Shown: piece by piece, positions 1-6,345 of the stretch
How the letters are laid out: every line of letters starts with the position of its first letter
How positions within the stretch are numbered: the first letter of the stretch is position 1
Source of the DNA: Acidovorax sp.
GTDB lineage: Bacteria; Pseudomonadota; Gammaproteobacteria; Burkholderiales; Burkholderiaceae_C
Direction: 5' to 3'
Length of the DNA: 8,408 nucleotides
NCBI GenBank assembly: GCA_030150585.1
Contig: JASLFM010000320.1
Location: 1 to 8,408 of the forward strand
The notes under the pieces: model-generated
The model's input: only the letters and a program-made list of their open reading frames with translations
Database searches by the model: none
Told to the model about the DNA's origin: nothing
Program-made: the position numbers and the translations under genes

Positions 1-1
1 T

Positions 2-1264
2 CTCGACTGGGCCAACCTGCTGTTGCGCTGGCTCCACGTCATTACCGCCATTGCCTGGGTCGGCTCCTCGTTCTACTTCGTCTTTCTCGACAGCAGCCTG
101 ACGCCGCCCGTCGATGAAGACCTCAAGAAACAGGGCGTGAACGGCGAACTGTGGGCCGTGCACGGTGGCGGCTTCTACCACCCCGTCAAGTTCAACGTCT
201 CGCCGCCCAAGCTGCCCGACCACCTGCACTGGTTCTATTGGGAGAGCTACACCACCTGGCTCAGCGGCTTCGCTTTGCTCACGGTGTCGTATCTCTGGAA
301 CGCCAAGATCTACCTCGTCAATCCGGCCGACCCGAATGCCATGGGCTCCGGCGCCGCGATTGCCGCCGCGCTGTCGTTCCTGGTCGTTTTCTGGCTGCTC
401 TACGACGGCATCTGCCGCACCTTTGGCCAGAAGAAAAATGGCGACGCCATCGTGGGCGCCCTGGTCCTGGTGCTGGTGTGCATCGCGGCCTACCTGGCCT
501 GCCATATCTTCCCGGGCCAGGCGGCCTTCCTGCTCATGGGCGCCATGCTCGCGACCTCGATGAGCGCCAACGTGTTCTTCTGGATCATCCCCGGCCAGCG
601 CAAGGTCGTGAAGGCGCTGAAGGAGGGCCAGCCCGTGGACCCGATCCACGGCAAGCGCGGCAAGCAGCGCAGCGTGCACAACACCTACTTCACGCTGCCT
701 GTGCTGTTCGCCATGCTGTCCAACCACTACGGCTGGCTCTACAGCCACCCGCAGAACTGGCTGGTGCTGATCCTCATGATGTTCGCGGGCGCCGCCATCC
801 GCCAGTTCTTCGTGATGCGCCACAGCTACAAGCTAGGCAAGGGCGCCCACCCCGGCCCCTACGCCGCCGTGGGCGTGCTGGTGCTGTTCGGCGTGGCGCT
901 GTGGCTCCAGCCGCACGACAAGCCTGCCCAGGCCGCAGCCCCCGTGGCCTCCGCTGCCGCCTCCGCTGCCAAGGCAGAAGCGCCCGCAGCCGGTGCTGCC
1001 CCGTCTGCAGCCGCCGATGGCGCCGTGGGCTATGCCCAGATGGGTCCCTTCTTCCAGCAGCACTGCGTGATGTGCCACGGCGCGGCCGTGCAGCAAAAGG
1101 GCGTGCGCCTGGATTCGCCCGACCAGGTCAAGGCCCATGCCCAGCAGGTCTACCAGCAGGTGATCCAGCTGCGCAAGATGCCGTTCGGCAACCCCGGCGC
1201 CCTCAGCGACGCCGAACGCGACATGGTCAAGCGCTGGTACGAATCGGGCGCATCGACGAACTGA
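2..1264 (+). CDS. puuD: Urate hydroxylase PuuD with C-terminal cytochrome c domain (5'-partial)
   Basis: PuuD-type proteins oxidise urate to 5-hydroxyisourate at the inner membrane and pass electrons to the respiratory chain instead of making hydrogen peroxide. The frame is open from base 2. The first visible residues (LDWANLLLRWLHVITAIAWV) match the usual start of the family's first helix, so probably only a few to about 20 residues are missing. The TTG at 23 is not the real start. About eight hydrophobic segments form the urate oxidase N-terminal (DUF989) domain. An Ala/Pro-rich linker follows at about visible residues 310-341, then a cytochrome c domain with heme-binding CVMCH (residues 355-359, bases 1064-1078) and a likely axial Met in KMPF (residue 393). 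The stop is TGA at 1262-1264, followed by a terminator. It lies convergent to the EAL gene. With xdhB at the far end of the window it points to a purine-degradation locus. Family assignment is firm; electron acceptor and expression are not visible. Confidence 0.93.
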   Translation, partial: LDWANLLLRWLHVITAIAWVGSSFYFVFLDSSLTPPVDEDLKKQGVNGELWAVHGGGFYHPVKFNVSPPKLPDHLHWFYWESYTTWLSGFALLTVSYLWNAKIYLVNPADPNAMGSGAAIAAALSFLVVFWLLYDGICRTFGQKKNGDAIVGALVLVLVCIAAYLACHIFPGQAAFLLMGAMLATSMSANVFFWIIPGQRKVVKALKEGQPVDPIHGKRGKQRSVHNTYFTLPVLFAMLSNHYGWLYSHPQNWLVLILMMFAGAAIRQFFVMRHSYKLGKGAHPGPYAAVGVLVLFGVALWLQPHDKPAQAAAPVASAAASAAKAEAPAAGAAPSAAADGAVGYAQMGPFFQQHCVMCHGAAVQQKGVRLDSPDQVKAHAQQVYQQVIQLRKMPFGNPGALSDAERDMVKRWYESGASTN

Positions 1265-1288
1265 CCGGACCGCGTACCCGCCGCACGG

Positions 1289-1319
1289 CCCGCAGCCTCG
1301 CCAGAGCCTGCGGGTTTTT
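1289..1319 (+). terminator. Rho-independent terminator of puuD
   Basis: A perfect 7-bp stem, CCCGCAG (1289-1295) with CTGCGGG (1308-1314), is followed directly by five T (1315-1319). Inside the loop CTC and GAG can extend the stem after a C-C mismatch. It begins 25 bases after the puuD stop. The T-run lies only on the puuD side and its last T is part of the stop codon of the convergent gene, so this is not an obvious bidirectional terminator. Confidence 0.85.
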
Positions 1320-3229
1320 CATTGCCGGGCCGCTCCCAGATGCATGGAGGCCCCCTCGGGGGGCAGCGACCACACGAAGTGGGGGGCGTGGGGGGGATTC
1401 TTCATGGAGGCCTGCGCTTCATGCAGCGCGATGCCGCGCGGCGCGCGCTTGGCATCGTGCTTGGCCATGGCCGCGAGATTGGCCACTTCCTCGGCCCGCA
1501 GCAGGCTGCCGGGCTGGATGCGCAGCGCGCCGATGGCCAGCGTGGTGCACGCGAAGAAGCGCTTCACGCCGTGGCGGTCCTCGGCCCAGATGCCGCCGGC
1601 CTGGCGCGCGGGCTCGTCGAACAGCATCAGCGCCTCGCGCGCGAACTCGTCCACGATGGCCTGGCAGCGCTGCATCCAGTCGCTGCTCTGGAACAGGAGG
1701 ATGAAGTCGTCGCCGCCCACATGGCCCACGAAGTCGCGCCGCGCATCGCAATGCGCCACGGCCAGGCGCGCCACAAGGCGAATCATCTGGTCGCCGCGCC
1801 AGTAGCCGTAGTAGTCGTTGAACGGTTTGAAGTGGTTGAGGTCGGCGTAGCAGGCCACGAACTCGGCGCCGCTTTCCAGCAGGCGCTGCACGTGCATGCT
1901 GATGGGTATGTTGCCGGGCAGGAAGGTCAGCGGGTTGGCGTGGCGCGCGGCCTCGATGCGCGCCTCCGTCACGCTGCGCACGAGCTGTTCGCCCGTGCCC
2001 AGGCCCGCGTAGCGGCCGTTGTCGGTCACGATAAAGCCGTCGTTCAGGTAGCGCTGGTCCTGCGAGGTGAGGATGCCCACGAGCTGGTCCACGTCGCAGT
2101 CGAGCTCCACCACGCGCGGTGCGTGGTTGGCAAACGCCGTGCAGGGCTTGCGGCCATGCACCTCGCGGAAGTACAGCGTGGCGTAGTGGTTCATGAACTG
2201 CTGGCGGTTGATGAGCGCCACGGGGCGGCTCGCACCATCCACCACGGCGAGCGCGTGCAGCTGCGGGTGTTCCTTGAACAGTGCGGCCACGCTGTCGTTG
2301 CTGCTCTCGGGCGTTGCCGTGGGGGCTTGCACCACGAGCAGGCTGCGCAGGATGCCGGGGCGTGCGCTCTGCCCCAGGTGCGGCAGTACGGCCACACGCC
2401 GGTCGTGCATGACTTCGAGCGCCGCGGCCTCGATGACTTCGCGCGGGGCCTGGGCGGGGCGGCCGAGCAGCCAGCCCTGGCCGTAGGGAATGTCCAGGTC
2501 GCGCAGGGCGCGCAAGTCATCGTGCGTCTCGATGCCCTCGGCGATCAGCGTGGTGCCGAACACGTCGGCGATGCCCTTGATGGCCTGCAGCATCTGCAGG
2601 TGCTCGGGGTGGTCGCTGATGTCGCGGATGAAGTACTTGTCGATCTTCACATAGTCGGGCTTGACTTCGGCCCACAGGCGCAGGCTCGAACGCCCGTCGC
2701 CGAAGTCGTCGAGCGCCAGGCGCGTGCCGGCCGCGTGGACCTCGCGGAGCGCGCCGCGCAGCGGCGCGAGGTCGGTGACGCGCTCGTGCTCGGTGATTTC
2801 GAGCACCAGCATGCGCGCCGCCATGCCGAAGGTACGTACAGTGTCGGCCCACAGGCCTGCCCCGCAATGGTCCACGGCCCGCACCAGGGCGTCGGCGCTG
2901 ATGTTCACGAAAAGCCGTCCTGGCGCGCCGAGCTGGCCCCACTGGTGCAGCGCCGTGCACAGGCAGGCGATCTCGAAATCCTGCAGGATGCGCTCGCGCC
3001 GCGCCTGTTCCAGCAGCGTGTCAGGCGTGTGCAGGGCCGACTCCTGCGGCCCGCGGATGAGGGCCTCATGGGCGTAGATCGTGCCCTCGCGCAGGTCGCC
3101 CAGGGGCTGGAAGACGCAGTGCAGCCCGCCTTCGCGCACAAGGCGCGCAAGAGGGCCTTCGCCATGGCGCAAACCAGGCGCAAGCGCCGCCACGACGGCG
3201 GTGGGCAAATCCTGTTTGCAATAGGTCAT
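1319..3229 (-). CDS. EAL-CBS-GGDDF protein, predicted c-di-GMP phosphodiesterase with degenerate cyclase domain
   Basis: 636 residues, no signal peptide or membrane helix, so probably cytoplasmic. Domain order is EAL (about 25-265), a tandem CBS pair (about 280-415) and GGDEF-like (about 432-600). The phosphodiesterase site looks complete: E55-A-L, N109, E144 (in LEITE), D174-D175, K195, E231 and Q251. It should linearise c-di-GMP to pGpG. The cyclase signature is GGDDF (505-509), with the usual catalytic Glu replaced by Asp. The inhibitory-site position has AxxD (496-499) instead of RxxD. In the wider family such domains often bind GTP as an allosteric input, which I infer here. CBS pairs often bind adenine nucleotides. 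ATG at 3229 is the first possible start, since TAA lies two codons upstream, but no Shine-Dalgarno is visible. The last roughly 30 residues (ASM...ASMHLGAARQ) derive from a palindromic repeat and are probably not part of the fold. Divergent from the Crp/Fnr-type gene. Confidence 0.9.
   Translation of the reverse strand: MTYCKQDLPTAVVAALAPGLRHGEGPLARLVREGGLHCVFQPLGDLREGTIYAHEALIRGPQESALHTPDTLLEQARRERILQDFEIACLCTALHQWGQLGAPGRLFVNISADALVRAVDHCGAGLWADTVRTFGMAARMLVLEITEHERVTDLAPLRGALREVHAAGTRLALDDFGDGRSSLRLWAEVKPDYVKIDKYFIRDISDHPEHLQMLQAIKGIADVFGTTLIAEGIETHDDLRALRDLDIPYGQGWLLGRPAQAPREVIEAAALEVMHDRRVAVLPHLGQSARPGILRSLLVVQAPTATPESSNDSVAALFKEHPQLHALAVVDGASRPVALINRQQFMNHYATLYFREVHGRKPCTAFANHAPRVVELDCDVDQLVGILTSQDQRYLNDGFIVTDNGRYAGLGTGEQLVRSVTEARIEAARHANPLTFLPGNIPISMHVQRLLESGAEFVACYADLNHFKPFNDYYGYWRGDQMIRLVARLAVAHCDARRDFVGHVGGDDFILLFQSSDWMQRCQAIVDEFAREALMLFDEPARQAGGIWAEDRHGVKRFFACTTLAIGALRIQPGSLLRAEEVANLAAMAKHDAKRAPRGIALHEAQASMKNPPHAPHFVWSLPPEGASMHLGAARQ
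1343..1412. repeat. Short palindromic repeat flanked by 10-bp direct repeats, inside the 3' end of a CDS
   Basis: CATGGAGGCC occurs at 1343-1352 and again at 1403-1412, exactly 60 bp apart. Between them lie a hairpin GCCCCC-TCG-GGGGGC (1350-1364), a second hairpin CCAC-ACGAA-GTGG (1370-1382) and a tandem GTGGGGGG run (1379-1396). From memory, this layout resembles dispersed intergenic palindromes common in Comamonadaceae genomes; that recognition is unverified. The whole element is translated as the C-terminal tail of the minus-strand EAL protein. The flanking repeats could be a target-site duplication left by insertion. Confidence 0.65.
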
Positions 3230-3239
3230 TGTTTACAAC

Positions 3240-3281
3240 TTGTCACGCCTTCGGGGCAACCATACCCGCAGCGCGTGACAA
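3240..3281. repeat. Perfect 9-bp inverted repeat in the leader of the EAL gene
   Basis: TTGTCACGC (3240-3248) and GCGTGACAA (3273-3281) are exact reverse complements with 24 bp between them. Arm centres are 33 bp apart, about three helical turns. The element begins 10 bases upstream of the EAL start codon. As DNA it could be a pair of operator half-sites on one face of the helix. As RNA in the EAL leader it would form a 9-bp stem, with a further CGGG/CCCG stem inside the loop. The sequence alone does not decide between these. Confidence 0.7.
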
Positions 3282-3332
3282 TTCCATGAATCGGAGCCTG
3301 CCGAGGGGAATGACGGGGTATTTGCTCTGTAA

Positions 3333-3338
3333 TTAATA
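3333..3338 (-). promoter_or_regulatory. Possible -10 element for the EAL gene
   Basis: The only AT-rich patch in the divergent region (3330-3338) reads TATTAA on the minus strand, 4 of 6 matches to the sigma-70 -10. No recognisable -35 lies 16-18 bp upstream. If used, transcription would start near 3326. The leader would be about 97 nt and contain the inverted repeat, and the FNR-type box would be centred near -71.5, a typical class I activator position. Tentative. Confidence 0.25.
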
Positions 3339-3390
3339 GCGAACGCCGATGGTACGGCGGGGCGCGCGTATGCCCTTGCTGCGCAAGTGT

Positions 3391-3404
3391 TTGATTTCCC
3401 TCAA
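3391..3404. promoter_or_regulatory. FNR/Anr/Dnr-type binding site
   Basis: TTGAT-TTCC-CTCAA matches the consensus TTGAT-N4-ATCAA at 9 of 10 defined positions, and the flanks are symmetric (a further T on the left, A on the right). It lies 35 bp upstream of the Crp/Fnr-type start codon and about 160 bp upstream of the EAL start codon, so it could serve either gene. The regulator encoded next door carries the matching ExxSR recognition motif, so autoregulation is plausible. A genuine FNR/Anr elsewhere in the genome could also use the site. Confidence 0.6.
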
Positions 3405-3439
3405 AGCCGCGAAGGCCGGGGCGCGGCACAGTCCGAACC

Positions 3440-4063
3440 ATGTTTCTCACTCCGTCTTTCGACCCGTCCGCACAGGCCGAAGTGGTGGCGCCCGGCGAGG
3501 TACTGCGCCTGCGCAACCAGCGTCCCACCGCTGTCCTGCACATCGACAGCGGGCGCGTGCTGCTGGGCGTGCGCGAGGGAGACCAGATGCGCCACCAGCT
3601 GGGCATGGTGGAGGGGCCCGCGTGGCTCGATGCGGCACCCGTGCTGCTTGAGCAGCCTTGCGCCGTCGACATGGTGGCCGAGACCACCGTGCAGTTGCGC
3701 CGGGTGCCGCGCGACACTTTTCTGCGTGGCTTCGAGGTGCTGCCCGCTTCGGTGCAGAGTCTGGTGCGCGACCTGGCCGCAGGCTACTGCCAGCAAACCG
3801 AGCTTGCGGTGAGCCGCCTGGCCCAGGACGCCGAGGCGCGCTGCGCCCAGTGGCTGCTGCGCCATGCGCAGAACGATGGCAACGGCGCGCTGCGCGTGAC
3901 GCTCCACCAGCGCAAGCGCCTGATCGCGGCCCAGCTCGGGATCGCCCCTGAGACGCTCTCGCGCGTGCTGCGCCATCTGCGCGAGCATGGGCTGATCGCC
4001 GGTACAGGCAACGTGCTCGCCCTGCCGCAGCCGCGCGCACTGCAGATGGTGGCGGGCGGCTGA
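3440..4063 (+). CDS. Crp/Fnr-family transcriptional regulator
   Basis: 207 residues, slightly shorter than typical Crp/Fnr proteins. An N-terminal beta-roll sensor (about 10-97) is followed by a long dimerisation helix (about 98-130) and a winged helix-turn-helix (about 132-204). The recognition helix contains E171-T-L-S174-R175. This ExxSR pattern is the one FNR uses to read TTGAT half-sites, and such a site lies just upstream. The sensor has no cysteine cluster at the N-terminus, with single Cys only at 74, 117 and 135, so a 4Fe-4S FNR is unlikely. It also lacks a recognisable cAMP phosphate-binding cassette. A Dnr/NnrR-like sensor of nitric oxide or another signal is possible but unproven. 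ATG at 3440 is the most upstream ATG in frame, with an in-frame TGA at 3392-3394. No Shine-Dalgarno is evident, so a leaderless message is possible. Divergent from the EAL gene and co-directional with the cyclase. Confidence 0.87.
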   Translation: MFLTPSFDPSAQAEVVAPGEVLRLRNQRPTAVLHIDSGRVLLGVREGDQMRHQLGMVEGPAWLDAAPVLLEQPCAVDMVAETTVQLRRVPRDTFLRGFEVLPASVQSLVRDLAAGYCQQTELAVSRLAQDAEARCAQWLLRHAQNDGNGALRVTLHQRKRLIAAQLGIAPETLSRVLRHLREHGLIAGTGNVLALPQPRALQMVAGG

Positions 4064-4073
4064 TCCAGCCCGC

Positions 4074-4111
4074 CCGGGCCGGGGGGCGGTGGGGCCCGGC
4101 TCAGGGTTTTT
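4074..4111 (+). terminator. Possible terminator after the Crp/Fnr-type gene
   Basis: A 7-bp GC stem, CCGGGCC (4074-4080) with GGCCCGG (4093-4099), lies 10 bases after the stop codon. Five T follow (4107-4111), but seven bases separate stem and T-run, which weakens it. It may terminate only partially and let some transcription continue into the cyclase gene. Confidence 0.4.
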
Positions 4112-4116
4112 CCTTG

Positions 4117-4145
4117 GAATCCACCGAGGGTTCCACCCAGGATTC
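4117..4145. promoter_or_regulatory. Dyad upstream of the cyclase promoter, possible activator site
   Basis: GAATCC (4117-4122) and GGATTC (4140-4145) are perfect inverted copies, with GGGT-TCC-ACCC nested between them. The dyad occupies the place where a -35 element would be expected for the -10 at 4163-4168. It is centred near -44 if transcription starts near 4175. That arrangement fits an activator-dependent promoter, but no known regulator consensus is recognised. Confidence 0.35.
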
Positions 4146-4162
4146 GCGCGCGGGGCGCTGCG

Positions 4163-4187
4163 TATATTTGCCTGAAACATCCAGGCA
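4163..4187 (+). promoter_or_regulatory. Candidate -10 element and overlapping inverted repeat before the cyclase gene
   Basis: TATATT (4163-4168) matches the -10 consensus at 5 of 6 positions. No acceptable -35 is present 16-18 bp upstream. Directly downstream, TGCCTG (4169-4174) and CAGGCA (4182-4187) form a perfect 6-bp inverted repeat with a 7-base spacer, across the expected start point near 4175. This could be a repressor operator or the 5' hairpin of the message. The inferred leader is about 77 nt. Confidence 0.4.
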
Positions 4188-4240
4188 TGCAACGTCCCAT
4201 GGTCGCCGTCCTTGCTCCCGCCAATTCCGCCTTGCCGGCC

Positions 4241-4245
4241 AGAGG
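4241..4245 (+). promoter_or_regulatory. Ribosome binding site of the cyclase gene
   Basis: AGAGG with a 6-base spacer precedes ATG at 4252. The open frame extends upstream to a TTG at 4114, but this site together with the start of the hydrophobic helix about 20 residues later makes 4252 the preferred start. Confidence 0.7.
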
Positions 4246-4251
4246 CCGCGC

Positions 4252-6345
4252 ATGACGCCTCCCGCGCACAGCCGGTTCGACTCCGCCGCGGCGTTCTGGT
4301 GGGCGCCGGGCGCGCTGGTGGCGCGCCTGATGCTGGTGGCGGTGCTCGCGATCGGGCTGGCGGGTAGCCTGTCGGCCTGGTTCGTGGCGCGGGCCACGGG
4401 ACAGGAGTCGGTGCGGCGCATCGTCGGCCAGCAGAACGATGAGGTCGAGATGCTTGCGCGGCTGCTCGCGAGCAAGATCGAGCAAAGCCAGAAGGTGCTG
4501 GGCGCCGTGGCGGCAGGTATCACGCCGGCCATGCTCGACTCGCCGTCCTCGCTCGAATGGCTCATGCAGCAGGGGCTTCCGGCCGTTCGCTTTTTCGACA
4601 GCCTTCAGGTGGCAAGGCCCAACGGCGAGCTCAGCCTCAACCTGCGGCACGGCCGCATGGAGAAGGCCGACGACCTCGACCCCGCCGAGCGCGACTACCT
4701 GCGGCGCACGCTCGCGGACGGCAAGCCGCTGGTGTCCGAGCCCATCGCGGGCGCGACCCGCGATGCGCGCGTGATGTTCACCATGCCGCTGCACCGTGAG
4801 GACGGAGGGCTGCTCGGCGTGGTGGGCGGCGCGATCCGCCTGCAGTCGCAAGGACTGCTGCCGCCGTCGATGGCGCTGCCGCTGCGCGAGGATTCGCGCC
4901 TCATCATCTTCACGCGCGACGGCATCATCCTCGCGCACTCGGAGCCCACGCGCATCATGGGCCACGTGCGCGACGAGCCAGGGCTGGCGCAAGTCTATGC
5001 GGCCTGGCAGCGCCGCGCGCAGCCGATCCAGGACGGTGCCGTGACCCAGGTGCTGTCCCGGCACATCGTCAGCATGGCGGGCATGCCGCTGCCGCAATGG
5101 CTCGTGGCCCGCGTGAGCGATTCGCAGGCGCAGCTCGCGTCCGTACGCGGCGCGCAGCAAGACGCTTGGTGGGCAGCTGCGGCCGCCTTGCTGCTGATCG
5201 CGCTCGTGGTCCTGCTGCTCATGGGATGGCTCGCGCAGCCGCTCACGCAACTGCGCCACCGCGCGCCCCAGCTGCTGCAGGCGCAGCCGGATGCGCTTTT
5301 GCCGTGGCCCCATGCGCGTGGCGAGGTTGACGCGCTGGTCGAGGTCTTCCGCGGCCTGGAGCGCCAGCGCGAGCAACAGAACGCGCACCATGCGGAGCTG
5401 CAGCGGCAGTTCCAGGCCATCCTCGACAACGCACCCCTGGGCATCGTCATCACGCGCGGCGGGCGGCTCGAAGTGCTGAGCCGCCAAGCCTGCCACATCC
5501 TGGGCTACTCGGCCGAGGCGCTGCGGGGCCGGCATGCGCGCATGCTCTATGCCTCGGACGCCGACTACGTGGACCTGGGCCGCCGGGTGCGCGAGGAGTT
5601 CGCCGCGCACGGCTCCTTCGACGGCGATGTGTGCTTCGTGCGTAAGGACGGCGGCCCCGTGTGGGCGCGCGTGCAGGGGCGTGGGCTGGGCGGGGGCCAT
5701 GCTGGCATGGCGGGGGACCCGCACGCCGGAACCATCTGGATTCTCGAAGACATGACCGCTGCCCGCGAGGCGCTACGGCAGCAGGGCTGGGCCGCGTTGC
5801 ACGATCCGCTCACGCTGCTGGCCAACCGCACCGCATTTGAGCAGCGCCTGCAGCAGATGCTGGCGCAACAAGCCAGCCGCCTGCACGATGGCAGCTCGCA
5901 CGGCCAGGGCAGCGGCGTGGTGCTGTTCCTGGACCTGGACCACTTCACGGTAGTCAACGATGTGGCAGGACACGATGCGGGCGACGACGTGCTGCGCCAC
6001 GTGGCACGCCTCATCGATGCCCAGGTGCGCCAGGTGGGCTGGGCCGCGCGGCTCGGCGGCGATGAGTTTGCCGTGGTGCTGCCGGGCTGCACGCTGGCGC
6101 GCGGGCAGGCGGTGGCCGAGCAGCTGCGGGCGGCGCTGCAGGCATGGGAGCCTTCGTACCAGCGGCGCAGCTTCACGCTGGGCGCGAGCATCGGCCTGGT
6201 GGTGCTGAACGCCCGCCTGTCCACCGTGGCCGAAGTGCTGCACGCGGCCGACATGGCCTGCTACGCGGCCAAGCGCGCGGGCCGCAACCAGGTGGTGGTG
6301 CACACGCACTCGGCGCACACGGCGCCTTCCATGGGCGAGGAGTAG
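4252..6345 (+). CDS. Membrane diguanylate cyclase: dCache-like sensor, PAS, GGDEF
   Basis: 697 residues from ATG 4252. TM1 lies at about 22-44 and TM2 at about 306-328. They bracket a periplasmic region of about 260 residues with double-Cache-like features (RDYLRRTLADGKPLVSEPI at 147-165, LLGVVGGAI at 187-195, IIFTRDGIILAHS at 218-230). A charged, probably coiled linker (about 330-385) leads to a PAS domain (about 383-505) and a GGDEF domain (about 515-685). The cyclase signature LGGDEF (601-606) is intact, as are DLD (561-563), ND (569-570) and GHDAGD (573-578), so it should make c-di-GMP from two GTP. The inhibitory RxxD site is changed to R593-Q-V-G596, suggesting no product feedback through that site. 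The usual Lys of DxDxFK is Thr566. The ligand is unknown; xdhB next door makes a purine worth testing. The gene probably has its own promoter, and its stop TAG abuts the xdhB stop. Confidence 0.9.
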   Translation: MTPPAHSRFDSAAAFWWAPGALVARLMLVAVLAIGLAGSLSAWFVARATGQESVRRIVGQQNDEVEMLARLLASKIEQSQKVLGAVAAGITPAMLDSPSSLEWLMQQGLPAVRFFDSLQVARPNGELSLNLRHGRMEKADDLDPAERDYLRRTLADGKPLVSEPIAGATRDARVMFTMPLHREDGGLLGVVGGAIRLQSQGLLPPSMALPLREDSRLIIFTRDGIILAHSEPTRIMGHVRDEPGLAQVYAAWQRRAQPIQDGAVTQVLSRHIVSMAGMPLPQWLVARVSDSQAQLASVRGAQQDAWWAAAAALLLIALVVLLLMGWLAQPLTQLRHRAPQLLQAQPDALLPWPHARGEVDALVEVFRGLERQREQQNAHHAELQRQFQAILDNAPLGIVITRGGRLEVLSRQACHILGYSAEALRGRHARMLYASDADYVDLGRRVREEFAAHGSFDGDVCFVRKDGGPVWARVQGRGLGGGHAGMAGDPHAGTIWILEDMTAAREALRQQGWAALHDPLTLLANRTAFEQRLQQMLAQQASRLHDGSSHGQGSGVVLFLDLDHFTVVNDVAGHDAGDDVLRHVARLIDAQVRQVGWAARLGGDEFAVVLPGCTLARGQAVAEQLRAALQAWEPSYQRRSFTLGASIGLVVLNARLSTVAEVLHAADMACYAAKRAGRNQVVVHTHSAHTAPSMGEE

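Noticed and set aside
23..25. TTG as start codon of puuD
   Set aside because: The frame stays open to base 2 and the residues before the TTG fit the first helix of the family, so the true start is upstream of the window.
151..1704. Plus-strand frame of 517 codons running through puuD, its terminator and the end of the EAL gene
   Set aside because: It crosses a strong terminator and two real genes, and its product is Arg/Pro/Ala-rich with no domain.
3243..3270. Plus-strand similarity to the core of a GEMM (c-di-GMP-I) riboswitch (CACGC followed by GGGGCAACC)
   Set aside because: Only a few short words match. The rest of the fold is not found, and it lies on the strand antisense to the phosphodiesterase gene, with no plus-strand gene directly after it.
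1322..3289. Long plus-strand open frame of 655 codons opposite the EAL gene
   Set aside because: It is the antisense shadow of a gene with unmistakable EAL, CBS and GGDEF motifs. Its translation is rich in Ala, Arg, Gly, His and Val with no recognisable domain. Long antisense frames are expected at this GC content.
4114..4251. Upstream TTG start extending the cyclase by 46 residues
   Set aside because: The extension is a hydrophilic, Arg/Ser-rich stretch unlike a signal sequence and would be translated from the promoter dyads. ATG 4252 has a proper AGAGG ribosome site and leads quickly into the first membrane helix.
3230..4251. Sigma-54 promoters, tRNA genes, CRISPR arrays or insertion-sequence ends in the non-coding stretches
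   Set aside because: No GG/GC -24/-12 pair with correct spacing, no cloverleaf, no regularly spaced repeats and no transposase remnants were seen.
3784..5724. Long minus-strand open frame of 646 codons opposite the cyclase and regulator genes
   Set aside because: It spans two real genes and their intergenic region, and the product is low-complexity Arg/His/Ala-rich sequence without motifs.
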